Both the position numbers and the translations under genes were made by a program. Below are positions 45,153 through 57,062 of a DNA stretch of 64,000 nucleotides, in pieces. Source of the stretch: Purpureocillium takamizusanense (taxonomy: Eukaryota; Ascomycota; Sordariomycetes; Hypocreales; Ophiocordycipitaceae); contig NC_063069.1 of assembly GCF_022605165.1 (NCBI RefSeq), positions 1,674,001-1,738,000 of the forward strand, read 5' to 3'. Positions within the stretch are counted from its first letter, which is position 1. Each line of letters starts with the position of its first letter. The notes beneath the pieces were generated by a model. That model was not told the DNA's origin. It did not search any database and worked only from the letters and a program-made list of their open reading frames with translations.

Positions 45153-46423
45153 ATGTCGTACGGCCAACAGAGCCAGAACCCGTATTACCAGGCCCCCGCG
45201 CAGGAGTCGGGGTACGGGCAAGACCACGGTTATGGCCAGGTTAGCCACGCCCTCTGCCGCCGCCGCGAGCGATTGCGCCAGAATCTGATTCTGCGCGCGC
45301 GCGCAATGGCATTTGCCGCCCCCGCCCGGCGGAAGTCCCTGCCATGATCTAACAAGGAGGCTTTTCCCGCCGTTTTTAGGCCAATCCGTACGCGCAGGAC
45401 CAATATGAGATGCAAGACTACGGCAACCAAAGTCAATACGGCAACCAGTATGGCGGCAACTCGTCGATTCAGCCTCCCCAGCAGGGCGCGGTCCTCTCCC
45501 AAGCAGAATTCCTGAAGCAAGTCACGGAGCTGCGCGAACACATCAAGGTCTTCACCGCCGACATCGACACCATTAGCCAGCTCCATCAGCGCACTCTGAG
45601 CAGTACCGATGGCAATGCCCGGCAGCAGCTCAACAATTTTGTCGAGCAGACTCAGAGCCGGAACGAAACCATCTCGAAAGAGATCGAGGCGCTTAAACTG
45701 GATGTCGAGATGACAGGCTCAGACAACACCAAGATGCCCCAGTTCGACTCTTTGCGAACCTACTTCAAATCCGAGCTGAACAAGTACCGCAGCGTCGAGC
45801 GGGACTTCCAGCACAAGTACCGCGAGCAAATCGCACGGCAGTACCGCATCGTAAATCCGGAGGCCACGGAGGACGAAGTACAAGAGGCGGCCCAGGCGGA
45901 CTGGGGTAACGAGGGTGTTTTCCAGACGGCGGTACGTGCTTCAATCCAACTAGCCGCCGCCTCCCAAGTTTCACCCCGTCTTGGACACATTTGTCGCTTG
46001 CGCCTCTCTTTTCAAAACATTTTGTTGTCACACTCCCCTTCCAGACGCTGACAGAATGAGTAGCTCCGCACGAACCGCACCACGCAAGCGAGCTCCCTCC
46101 TCGGAAACGTGCGCGCCCGCCACAATGAGCTTAGGCAGATCGAGAACACCCTTGCACAGCTCATCGGACTATTCGACAGGCTCGAGGAGGAGGTCGTTGT
46201 ACAAGGAAACAAGATCGGGAATGTCGAAAACAGCGCCCAGAAGGCGAACGACAACCTTGCGCAGGGCAACGTAGAGGTCAAGAAGGCCACCGACCACGCT
46301 CGGCGGGCTCGCAAGCTCAAGTGGTGGTGCTTCTTCATCGTCTGCCTCATCGTTTTGGCCATTGCTCTCGGCGTCGGCCTGGGTATCTGCCTGACGGGCA
46401 ACAAGTGCGGGGGCGGCAAGTAA
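45153..46423 (+). CDS. SSO1: Plasma-membrane syntaxin Sso1/2 (Qa-SNARE)
   Basis: Exons 45153-45239, 45380-45931, 46064-46423; 332 residues. The N-terminal 70 residues are Gln/Tyr/Gly-rich and disordered. The Habc bundle begins LSQAEFLKQVTELREHIKVF. The SNARE helix contains ARHNELRQIENTLAQLIGLF and LEEEVVVQGNKIGNVE with the central Gln. A single C-terminal membrane anchor (WWCFFIVCLIVLAIALGVGL) ends in a short lumenal tail. Role: pairs with Sec9 and Snc v-SNAREs for exocytosis at the plasma membrane and hyphal tip. Convergent with TOM70. Confidence 0.95.
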
Positions 46424-47387
46424 AACCCGACTGCAGCCGCACGAGCGTCGCCAAACTGCTACTTTCTACATCGAGGGGGCCGAGGCCTGCCATCGACCTT
46501 GTTACGAATGACCTTTTTTTTGTCTCTGTTTGCGACGTTTGACGATATGCGTTACGGGGACTCCTACCTGGCCGGCAACTCATGTACAAATAACGCCGAG
46601 CGTGGTGGTTGCTTCCCCATCGCCACATCACACGAATGGGCTCCCGGACTGAATGTTTGTTGAGAGTCTTGGGGAACATGGTAATGTGCTCTTGCTATGA
46701 TGAGAATCGAACGAGGGAGGGCCGGCATATTTGAACCACCGTATTCTTTGTCGGCGGGCGAAGGCATTGACTGACCATCTTGGCGCATTTCGGGTCGATG
46801 CGGGCAGGCCAGAGCTTGGTGGAGATGGGTGACCGTGGGTTGAGAGATGGGGATGTTAATTACTCAGTTCTTGTATGTAGAAAGGTGAGTGACGATGGAA
46901 ATTGACCGACGAGGCGACCGCTTCTGGTTTACGCGGATAAGTAAAGTTGGCTTCGTATCAGCCGCGCCATCTGTGTGTCGCCAAGACTGCCGCGCAGCGT
47001 TCAAGACGAAAAAAGGATTAAAAAAGAGTAAAAACAGGGCAACGAGGGGTTGTCGTGATCATACAGAGGTCTCCACGGGAGAAGGGTTTCATTAAACTAA
47101 TACATATACAATGCTTACTCCGTTCGTTGTGTAATACCCTGTGCATGACACAGTTTGGACAGCTCACCCACCCACCGACAACCGCCAGAAACCCGACGGG
47201 GATGCTCCGTCCCAGTTCCCAAGAGCGAGACAAAGATGGTGGCCTCATACATATGCCGAATAGCCCAACCAGCGGCGACTCACTAGGCGACGGCTTCAAC
47301 CCCCTACACGTACACACCGCGATCCGCCATCACACGGTTCCGTTCGCCCCTTTTTGGTCGTACAAGGTGAAAGAATGGGTTGGTCGC
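46424..47387. other. 3' intergenic space between convergent SSO and TOM70
   Basis: About 0.96 kb containing both 3' UTRs; no gene recognised. Confidence 0.5.
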
Positions 47388-49418
47388 TTAGGCGCCCATT
47401 CGGAATCCAGGGGGGCCGCCGCCGCCAGCCAGCTTAGCCGCTAGCTTGGGGTACTTTTCCGTTACCTGGACCTGCGTCCTGGTCGCCTCGGCGTAGGAAA
47501 GGGCGTTGACAATTTCGCCCTCGGTGCGGGCCAGCTCCGCTGCGCGCTCAAAGTACTTCAACGCCTCGGTCACGTTGTTCTGCTGAAGCAGGAGCTGGGC
47601 CATGGTGGCCACGGCAATGTCGCACTCCGGATCAACTGCAGGTACGAGGTTAGCGAATGATTACACCAGGTGGTCATCGAGGTTACACACTAATCAGAGC
47701 CTTCTGGCAGAGCTTCTCGGCCTCCTTGAAGTCCTGCTTCCATTGGAAGAGGGCGAGAGCCTTGTTGATGAGGGGAAGAACGTTCATGGACATGGGCTTG
47801 GACTGTTTCTCCATCTCCATGGCGGTGTCGAACTTCTCAACGGCCTCGGCAAAGTTGCCCTGGTCCAGAAGCAGCTCGCCGTAGTAGTTGTAAACGTCGG
47901 GGACCTTGGGGAAGTTCTTGATGCACCGGCGAAAGGTGGCCATGGAGGACGCGATGGAGCCCATCTTGTACTGAGTCACGCCGAGCTGGATGTGAGAGAA
48001 GATGAAGTCCTTGTCTAGGTCAATCGACTTCTGGTAGTCCTTTTGCGCCTCGGCCAGGTCTCCCTTGATGAAGTTGGCTTGGGCGCGGTGATAGTAAACG
48101 TCAGGATCGTCCTTGTTTTGGTCCAGGGCCTTGGCGAATTCAGCCTCTGCCTTGTCCGGCTCGCCGAGCTCCAGACTGATGCTGGCGCGCTTGATGTAAC
48201 TCTGAACCATGGTCGGGTCAAGCTCGATGCTCTTGTCAAAGTCCTTGGTTGCCTCGGCGTGGTTGCCTAGAAGAGTTCGCATGGTTCCGCGCAAGTTGTA
48301 GGCGAGGGGCTCGTGGTTACCGAGCTCACCGAGCTCCAGAGCCTTCTCAAATGCTAATCTCGCCTCCTCGTATCCGTCTGCCGTCTTCTTCTCCAGGCCC
48401 TGGAGACCGAGTTGCAGTTGACCAATTCCTGTCTCGACATCGAGTTCGATCGAGTCGTCGAGGTCCGCGGGGCGGGGCTTTTGCCGGAAGCTCTGGAGGT
48501 AGTTGCCAACAAAGATGGGACTGGGCAGCTTGGGCGGCCTGGAAGCCATCATCTCCTTTGCCCTGTGCTCGGCAAACGTCTTGAGCAGTCTCTCAACAGC
48601 CTGAGCCGTGGAATCGCTCTTGAAGTTGTCGATGATGCAGGAGGCCGTGAAGTCCAAGAGAGCCTCGGAGTACATCTTTTGGTGCTCGTAGGCAGTGGCT
48701 CGGCGATTGATGGCCTTTACATATTCAGGGTCCATGTTTATGGCGGCGGTGGTGTCTTCGACGACCTTGTCCCATTCACTCATGGCGCTGTAGCATGCAG
48801 CTCTGTTGGAGTAGAAGACGGGGTCGGGCTTGCAGAGAATGGCCTTGGAGTACAAGTCAATAGCCTTGTTGTACGCCTTGTCGCCATAGGCCTTGTTGCC
48901 CGCCTGCTTCAGCTTCGCGGCATACTCTTCGCGCTGCTCCTGGGTCAGGCTCAAGACTGACTGCTCGTCGACGTCGGGCAGTTCGGAATCGCTCTGGACC
49001 GTGGCGGCTTTCGACTCGGTTGTGGTAGGTGCTTCCTTAGTCTCGGCGGCCTTGCGCTCGGCCTCTTTTCGCTTTCGTCTTTCCTTTTTGCTCAGTTTAG
49101 GAGCTGAATCGGCCTTGGTATTCTGTACGGCAAGGAGAATCGGTCAGTATTGGCATGGACGCGACGGGGACCTGGAAGCCGCGCTTGGGGCTGGATGGGG
49201 CGCGCGTATTGTGCATCGAGCAGGCCACCTACAGCGTCGGAGTTCAGGTAGTAGACAACACCGGCGCCTGTGACGACAACGGCAACACCAGCGATGGTAT
49301 ACACGACTGCCTTGTTCTCCGAGACCCAGGACGTGATGCGATCCCATGTGGATGAGGGGGCGTCAACAGGAATGGCCGTTGGCCGACCCGGAGGCATCGA
49401 CGGCAGTGGATTCGACAT
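47388..49418 (-). CDS. TOM70: Mitochondrial import receptor Tom70
   Basis: Exons 49233-49418, 47691-49122, 47388-47635; 621 residues. An N-terminal segment then a single membrane anchor ([22 protein letters not shown], about residues 37-58) is followed by a charged linker ([19 protein letters not shown]). TPR repeats then start at [22 protein letters not shown], forming the Hsp70/Hsp90 clamp, and continue through the presequence-binding C-terminal array ([42 protein letters not shown]). The second intron uses a GTGTGT donor; the splice gives [20 protein letters not shown], matching the family. Role: outer-membrane receptor for carrier proteins and other hydrophobic precursors. Confidence 0.96.
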
Positions 49419-50434
49419 TATTGGTGCTGGGGGGGTCTGCAACGGGGTGGGATATGCGGCTGTGATTGAACGAGATCGGCCGAAAGGGATTGCGGGCCGG
49501 CGACGGGGGCGAGAGGGAAGGCGTTGGAGTCGCGGGAGGGAGCAAAAGTGGTGATGATGAAGCAACACAAGGTCGGCGCAAAAAAAGCTGCGAGCGCAGC
49601 GTGCCGGCAAGCCGGGTAGCACAGCACGAGCGTGCACTGGAGCTCCCGAAATTTCCAGCGGATGTTGGACCCGCAAAAAGCTCGGCTCAGTCATCGACCT
49701 GTCTAGTAACGCCCTCCGCCGCTGCAGGTCCTTCGGTGTCGGGGCGGGACTGCTGTAGCCAGCCAGCCAGCCCAGCCGCCCGGGGCTGGAATGCCTGAGG
49801 CAGTCCATTAATCATCACAAGGCACAGGGCATTGCGAGAGCTGTTATTGGCAGGCTGGGCCGGCCGCTCACACTCGACGCTACCTAGGTAGGTACAGGCG
49901 CCTGGCAAAGGATACAGGGCAGCCTCTCCCATCCCAACTTCAAGGTGCCTGCCTAAGTACCTACCTTACCTATGGATCCGCTCACCACCAAATTGCCCGT
50001 AGTAGTAGACCGATAGTCGTGCCTTGAAGTGTTCCCTCGCACGGAAGTCAGACCCCATGTGCACGGGGACTTGCATCCGTGCCGAGCCGAGCATGCCTCT
50101 GTCCCCCCCCCCACTCGTGATTTGTTTCCGCAGCCTGTGCTCTCGCTCGGCCTTAGCTCAGTGAGAGTCAATTCGCCGGCAATGATCCACACTCAACGTC
50201 TTTCGTCTGCCAACCTTGCACCTCAACTCGAGCAACGAACCGTTCGTGTTTATTGCCGCAAGTTCCGCAAGGACTGAACGACTCACCTCGCCGGTTGTGC
50301 TCCTGAGGGACCCCTCCGAAAGGTGCATGGCGCAGCCCAACCTCACAGCCACTCGATGCATTTTTGATGCGTCCGTGCCCGCACCGCAAACTCATACATA
50401 TATTTAGAAACAGTCTCGACGCCTGATTGCGGCC
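49419..50434. promoter_or_regulatory. Divergent intergenic region TOM70 / ADC lyase-like gene
   Basis: About 1 kb between divergent starts. Several copies of the short word ACCTAGGTA/TACCTA occur near 49880-49970. No gene seen. Confidence 0.45.
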
Positions 50435-51307
50435 ATGCCGGACGAAGTTTTCTCTCTCTTCACCTCTCTGCGATATGATGTCAAGCTGAGGCAGGTTCCA
50501 TCCAGGGGCTGGGCCTATGCCGGATGGAATAACAGCCACGAGTCGCCGTTGTATATGCTCGATTACCACAGGGACCGTATCGTACGGGCCGCGACCTATT
50601 GGCAGTGGGAAGATGCCATAGAAATGCTCTCAGGCGACGCAGGGCTGGCACGACTCGAAAATATCGCCTTGCAAGCCATTGGGGATGCAGAGACGCGACC
50701 CCTGAGAGTGAAGATCGTGGTCGACAAGGACGGCACAATTCAGGCTGCCAAATATGAGACCCCCGCGATTTCCGTGGAAAATCTGTTCCCCGAGCGGCTT
50801 CCGGCTCCTGGATCAGTCGCAGGGCCTAATGACCCCAAGATCCCTCCCCGATTGACTTTGGTTGTTGATGGCTGTCTGTTGTCAAGATCAGAGTTTACGC
50901 ATTTCAAGACCACGAGGCGCGTCATGTACGATGCAGCTCGTGAGCGGGCGAACATCCGACCAGGAGAGATGAAGGAGGTCTTGGTCATCAATCGGGACGA
51001 TCAGTCTGTCATGGAAGGCACTACTACCACACCCTACTTTTGGCGAGACGGGCGCTGGGTAACGCCTCCCGTGGCGGCCAAGTTCAGTTGGGAGGACGGA
51101 AGTGGTGGCCAAGATGGAACATCCAGGCGTTGGGCTCTCGAAAGGTGAGCCCTTTTCAATCTCATCGTCGCCAACTTACTGACAATGATTCGACACAGAG
51201 GTATAGCTGTGGAACAGACTGTGCCGCTTCAGTCACTGGTCGATGGCGAGGAGTGCTGGCTTAGCAACGGCGTTGGAGGGTTTCGACGGGCAATTCTCCA
51301 TATATAA
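50435..51307 (+). CDS. Class IV aminotransferase-like enzyme, aminodeoxychorismate lyase type
   Basis: Exons 50435-51144 and 51199-51307; 272 residues. The fold-type IV PLP signature is visible: Lys158 in FTHFKTTRRVMYDAARERA (PLP Schiff-base Lys), then EVLVINRDDQSVMEGTTTTPYFWRDG, the usual E-G-T/S phosphate-binding motif. After the intron RGIAVEQTVPLQSLVDGEECWLSNGVGGF completes the domain. The N-terminus FSLFTSLRYD is typical of fungal proteins annotated as 4-amino-4-deoxychorismate lyase (Abz2, p-aminobenzoate and folate synthesis). Assignment to class IV is firm; lyase versus transaminase specificity is inferred. Confidence 0.8.
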
Positions 51308-51962
51308 ACCGTAGATCTCTTGCACAGCTGACTCGCTTGGGGAGTTCTTCATTTGCAAACAAACAATTGGTGCTCACGAAGTTGTACGCACGGTGAGGCC
51401 GCCGTTCTACCGTTTACCACCGGAGGGTCGCGCGAGCTCATGTCGCCACGTAGCGGTAACAGTACCTCTCAGCCGCGGAAAAAGGACCAAATAATAGGTT
51501 GGACTATGGCCAATCCGGTAGACACCTATTCGTATTCATGTACCTTTGACCTGTTGAGACGTAAGGCAAGCGCGCGCCTATGCCGTACGACGTGCTAGCC
51601 CGCGCGAGTGACCAAGGCCACTCCAGGAGAACGGCGGCGACAAGGTCAGGCCTTCGGCTATAGGCCCAATGCCACTAGGATTAGGATCCCGAGCCGGTGT
51701 GCAAGAGCCCCCACCAATGCGCCTGTCGTCTCACGGTGAACTTTGCAGGAATCCCTGTCCTAGCGGGGCTTGGGGGCCGCTGCCTGCAGCTCCTTTGGGC
51801 AACATACGAAGTGCGTAGTACTGCGCCTCTGCAGAAGCTGCAGGAACCAACATGGCACGGCGGCTAACAGTTAAATATACTGTTGCCACCCCCTCTTGCT
51901 CGTGCTTAGGCACCTCGACTTCCAATATTCGAACGGTTATATCCTCCAGCCCAGCCTTCGCC
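51308..51962. other. Intergenic: upstream of the NACHT receptor gene
   Basis: About 0.65 kb without a gene. Contains a possible in-frame upstream ATG at 51852 that would extend the receptor by 37 residues with no family similarity. Confidence 0.45.
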
Positions 51963-54900
51963 ATGAGTTTTTCCCTGGCGAGAACTGACAATGTGACGCC
52001 AGAGGTCCGCCTGGCGGCTGCTATTTCGGAATTCGAGGCCAGCCTAGATCCTGAGCGGAAAGTTGCGTTCCGTAACCATCGATTCAAGTCTTGCGAATCG
52101 CTCCCAAGTGTCCAAGATGTCATGCAGATCACGGCCGAGTTCAATGAGAAATCGACATCCAAGAAGCCCGGCTCCGGAGGTTGGGGTGCTCGCTTGACGA
52201 ACTTTCTCGAAGCTGTTCAGCAATATGCCGCAGTTGGAGATATAATAGTGGGAGGGTCACAGAACATCATCGCGTGCGGTGTCTACTCCCTGGTGCGGTT
52301 GACGCTTCTTGTAGAGCTCCCTTCCTACCAGATATGTGTTTATTATGCTAACGGCTCTCTAGTCAGTTGTTGCTACGTCGGCCCGGATTGCTGAAGTGAC
52401 GACCTTCTTTATGAAAGTTGGCCTGTCCGCTCCACGCTACGACCGCCTGGCCTTGCTCTATCCACAGTCTAAACGATTGGCAGCTTGCATGTCTGAATAC
52501 TACATTGTTGTAGTTCGATTCTGTCATCAGTTGGTGACTATACAAAAGAAACCGGCATACCTTCAGCTTGTATCGTTCATGGACGATCTCTGTCTCAAAA
52601 CCATTCAGTCGAAGCTTGAAACATCTGCCGCCTCTATAAAGGAAGAAATAGAGACGCTGAAGACTGAAGAGCACACATCTCACCTGAGACAGCTGATGAG
52701 GTCTTCGGACTCGGAGGCACATCGCCGGAAACTGAGGGCGAACCTCCGTGTGTTGACTTTAGCCTCAACCTATGATTATAAGGACTCATGGAAGAAGCTG
52801 CGGAAAAAGGGGACGAGTACTGTGTTCAAAGGTATGCCCGCGTACCTTGATTGGGTGCAACAGAAAGGCCCTTCTACGCTTCTTTGCATCGGACGCCTTG
52901 GATCCGGTAAATCCGTCTGCCTCGCCAGCATGGTGGATGATCTCAACCTTGCTCAGCGGCCAAAAGGCATTCCCGTGGCCTTTTTTTTCTGTCGTCATGA
53001 CATACATGAGAGCTTGCAGGCGGATACAGTCCTTGCCTCGATGGGTTGCCAGTTGTTGCGCGAGTTCGCCGACCTGAGCAACTGTTTGGCAACTATCGGC
53101 AAGGACGAAACAACGACAACTTTGGAAATGTCCGATGTTTTGAGAATGCTAGTGAATATTTTGCCGCCCAATTATGTGGCTTACTTTGTCTTGGGTGGTC
53201 TCGACGAGTGCAACAACGCTCAGAGGGACTTCATACTAACTGTATTGAATAAGCTCCAAAGCAAGTTCACGCTGCTCGTCTGCTGTTCCTCAAGATATGG
53301 AGCAGAAACCTTCATACGGAGAATCTCAGAATATTTCCCAAACACGAGTTCTTTCACGATCCCTGAAGAAAACCCAGATATCGGCTCCTTCATCCAGTCA
53401 GAACTTGAAAGGCGCCTCCAGAGTGGACTCTTGGCGGTCGGGAGGCCTGAGATGATCTTGGAGATACGACACGAGCTACTGACTCGAGCAAAAGGGATGT
53501 TTTTGTGGGTGTCTCTTCAGATCGATTCTCTGTGCGCCGCAAGGACAGATGAAGCGATCCGCCAAGCACTGGACGATTTGCCGGGAGACTTGCCCGACAT
53601 GTATTTGCGAATCCTCAAGAAATCTGCACCAAGTTCCCCTGAGTACCAGAGACTGATTTTTGAGCTCATCTTGGGAGCCTGTCGCCCACTGAACACTGAT
53701 GAGCTTCGGGAAGCTTTGAGTGTCGAGCCAGGAGACGCGACTTGGGCCCCGGACCGCATCATCAACGATGTGAACTCGGTCCTCGCTTGCTGCGGGAGTC
53801 TTGCATCTGTGGACGAGGAGACATCAACAGTGGAGCTGATACACGGTAGCGTCAGGCAGTTTTTGGACCGCAACTTCGCTAAATATGACGAGCGATACTG
53901 TTGGCTACGGCGAGAAACAGCGGCGACTATGGCGGACATTGTCATCACTTACCTCAACTACAGTGTCTTCGAATCTCAAATTTCCACGACTTCGACCCCA
54001 AATATGGAATCTGCAACAATGCCATCAAAGATAATACGTTCCATAGATTCAGCCATCATCGTTCGAAAGCTCGCCCTGCGGCTGCTCGCCAACAAGGATT
54101 CACCGCAGTCGACTTACAATCTGGGCAAGGTCCTGCATGGCCTCCAAGATAGATCTGTCCCAGAGAATTCGTTTCACTTCTATGGCTACGCTAAGAAGTA
54201 TTGGTCAGAGCATGTTTCGAGGACGACTCGTTGGAACGCTGCGGTGCAGTCGCTCCAGGACAAACTCCTCCGGCGAGAAATCAAAGCCATGCAGGCCGGG
54301 GACCCACGGATACACAAGATATTTCGTTTCGCGGTACTCAGAAACTATCATACGGAAGACATTTTCGACGCTCTGATAGATCTAGGTGCGGAGCCTGAGT
54401 CCCGGGCCACAGGCGGCTTCACGCCACTCATGCTGGCCGCTGCCCACGGCAACACAGAGATTGTCCAAAGACTTGCCGCCATGGGTGTGAACATCGAAAC
54501 ACCATGTGCGGAAGGTCTGACACCACTAGCGAGGGCATCAAAGAACGGCTTTTATCTCGTTGTTGAATTTCTCCTACAGCATCACGCGAAACTAGAAACG
54601 CGATGCCGCCTCGGAAGAACACCACTGGCATGGGCGGCGTGCAACCAAGCCGACGTAGTAGACCTTAAGCGAAGACCAGACCGGGACCATGTCAAGGTCA
54701 CCAGGCTCCTGATAAAAAGCGGAGCTGAACTTGAAGCTAAGCGTTTGGATGGGAGAACAGTGTTGGGCGACGCGGCAACGGGAGGGATCCCGGCCGTTGT
54801 CCGTGTGTTAGTCGAGGCGGGTGCGGATTGGACCTCCACAGACGAGCAGGGCGTTGCGGCTCTTCTCCGGATCGTCGATTTCTATAATGAAAGGGTTCTC

Positions 54901-55074
54901 AGCCTATTCATTGAAATGGCTGAGCCCACTCTTTTGGACACATGGGGTGAGAGGCTTCTCCTCCGGGCAGCCGAAGAAAACTGGCCGGAGGCCGTCGACA
55001 TGCTGGTCAGGGCAGGTGTCCACATCAAAGGCAAAGGTCATTGTAAAGATCCTTCGATATACGAAGCGACCTGA
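51963..55074 (+). CDS. NLR-like receptor: DUF7708 - NACHT - ankyrin repeats
   Basis: Exons 51963-52310 and 52363-55074; 1019 residues. The N-terminal domain (about residues 10-165; FLEAVQQYAAVGDIIVGGSQNI, then APRYDRLALLYPQSKRLAAC) fits the DUF7708-type domain found in front of fungal STAND NTPases. The NACHT domain has Walker A CIGRLGSGKSVC (Lys at about residue 299) and a Walker B reading YFVLGGLDEC (residues 390-399) where the usual form is LDGLDEC, so the first acidic residue is Gly (codon GGT at 53194-53196). Sensor-like LLVCCSSRYG and a winged-helix-like ELIHGSVRQFLDR follow. C-terminal ankyrin repeats (GGFTPLMLAAAHGNTEIVQ, GRTPLAWAA, GRTVLGDAATGGIPAVVRV) number about four to five. Family role: fungal NLR-like sensors in heterokaryon incompatibility and possibly immunity. 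The ligand and output are unknown. Composition looks less GC-rich than neighbouring genes. Confidence 0.87.
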
Positions 55075-55776
55075 GAGGTGAATTAGGTCAGGACGTTCAC
55101 TCGGCTGGCACAACCGGACAAGGCACATGCGCGGAGCTTTTTCAACAACTCCCAAGGCAGCCTAGCAATGTGCCGCGTTGACGCTGTCAAAGTGTGCTCG
55201 GGCGACTGGATATGATCAATTTGGTGTGTTGGTGGTTTATGCAGAGGGCTGCTCTATGTATGTTGTATGGCAATTCAAATATTGTGCCGTACCATCGCAC
55301 ACGGGTCGGGTTATGGGAAGTGAATTCATCTACATTATTCACCGACGAGGGGTATGAACAAGTACGCACGGGTCGACACGCGTGACACTCACAGTCGCGA
55401 ATGACTTTGTAGTATGATGCCGTGAAGCAAAGTGAAATCTCGAATCGAGGGTTCAAAACCACCGGCACTGCCATGGCCGCGTCATTTCGATCCTACGCCC
55501 TAGCTGCCTGCGTGCGGGGTGAAGCTTGTTGACATTTGCTGTGACATCCACGCGGCTCCGAAGAAGAGCCTGCTCTTGACCCATGCTTACCCCCCGGCCC
55601 TGGCTTGTCGTGACTCGTATCGTAAACCTCGATGCCTTTTTGCCGAAAACATATAGAAGGGAGCACCGTATATTATAAACCACCAAGATACCTCCCCCCA
55701 AACCACGTCTAGTAATCCTAGTTTTGAACTCACCCTATACGTTGAGCCTTACCAGCCGAGAACGACCAACGCAGCG
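55075..55776. other. Intergenic between NACHT receptor and hydrolase
   Basis: About 0.7 kb, relatively AT-rich; no gene supported. Contains the hydrolase promoter with a TATAAAC-like stretch near 55672. Confidence 0.45.
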
Positions 55777-56971
55777 ATGCTTATAAAAACGACTCAAGAA
55801 TACGCCAACCACGGCATGCCGCTCGAGTGCGACATCTACGCCGCCGACGACTCCCCCAGCGATGCCCCGATATTCCTGTACTTTCACCCCGGAGGGCTCG
55901 TGAACTGGGGACGCGACTGCGTGCCGCCGTGGCTCGTCCAAGTGAGCGAATGGTCGTTTCCCCCCAAAGGTACATCGTCCCTCCTTTGCTAATCACGATG
56001 CCTCGGGGTCATATATAGATCTGCTTCAAGAGGAAATGGCCCCTGATTAGCTTCAGCTACCGCCTCTTCCCACAGACGACTTCAAAGGGCCTCCTCGAGG
56101 ACGCCAAGGCCGCGCACGCTTTTGCGCGACGTTACCAGACTCCCGAAGGGCAGAGCAGGCGTGTCATTGTCGGAGGCGGCAGCGGAGGTAAGGCATCGCT
56201 CGGGCCTGGCCCCTCCATACATACATGGTGATGTGATGCCCCTTTGAGAACGGTGTTAACGGGTGAGGGCAAACCACAGGCGTCTTCCCGGCGACTCTGA
56301 TCGTCCACAACTGCGAGCCTCCGCCGCTCGCCCTCTTCTCCATCCAGGGCATCAACACCTTCCGCCACCCGCACTACACGTCCTCCACGCTCATCAGCCC
56401 CGAGCCGATCCGTGACGAGGACATGGCCGAGGCCATCGCGGGGCCCCTGACGGTCGGCGTGTCCGTGCCCGGCGCCGACAACGTCTTTCGCATGGACATG
56501 CTGCGGCGCGCCGACGCCTCCCGCAACCCGGACTACTCCTACGATGAGGCGGAGGAGCAGCAGCCGCCGCCGCCGCGGAACCCACGCAGCGGCATGTACG
56601 AGTACTACACGCACCGCAACGCGTGGCCCGGCATGGTGGGCGACGTCGACGTCGGGTTTGCGTGGGCGAGGGAGGAGGAGAAGGAGGAGGAGGAGCGCGG
56701 CACGGCCGAGGCGAGGAGGGCCAGGGTCGCGCGGTGGCCGCCGACGGTCATCTTCCACGGCGACGCCGACGTGGCGGTGCCGCTCGCGCTGAGCGAGCAG
56801 ATGAGGGACTGTCTCGGGGAGGACAAAGTGTCGCTGTTCGTAGCGCCGGGACAGGAGCACCTGTACGACCTGACGAGGTTCATCGAGGACCCGGCGCCGG
56901 AGATGGACGTCGTGAGGCAGGCCGTGGCGCGGCTCGACGAGATTGTCGTCCAGGCCAGCAGGACACAGTAG
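55777..56971 (+). CDS. Alpha/beta hydrolase (HSL-like family), with low-complexity inserts
   Basis: Exons 55777-55941, 56019-56187, 56280-56971; 341 residues. The oxyanion motif is FLYFHPGGLVNWGRD (HPGG in place of HGGG). Then come WPLISFSYRLFPQ and the nucleophile elbow VIVGGGSGGVFPATL, in which the Ser sits in a GGSGG form of GxSxG. The acid and base are likely Asp in FHGDADVAVPLA and His in PGQEHLYDLTRF. Two low-complexity stretches interrupt the fold: EEQQPPPPRNP and EEEKEEEERGTAE. Relatives include fungal esterases and carboxylesterase-like enzymes of unknown substrate. No signal peptide, so probably cytosolic. Convergent with the GNAT gene, only 91 nt apart. Confidence 0.83.
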
Positions 56972-57062
56972 TATCCCAGCGTCAACACGATTCTTATACT
57001 TGACATTCATCTCTCGATTCCAATCATGCAGTGTAGACCTCTGCCCCCCTCAACAACGCTAC

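Noticed and set aside
51852..51962. Upstream in-frame ATG extending the NACHT receptor by 37 residues
   Set aside because: Extension is Ser/Thr-rich without family similarity; the domain starts just after the ATG at 51963.
56132..57010. 292-codon minus-strand open frame
   Set aside because: Antisense to the alpha/beta hydrolase exon, which has catalytic motifs in the plus strand.
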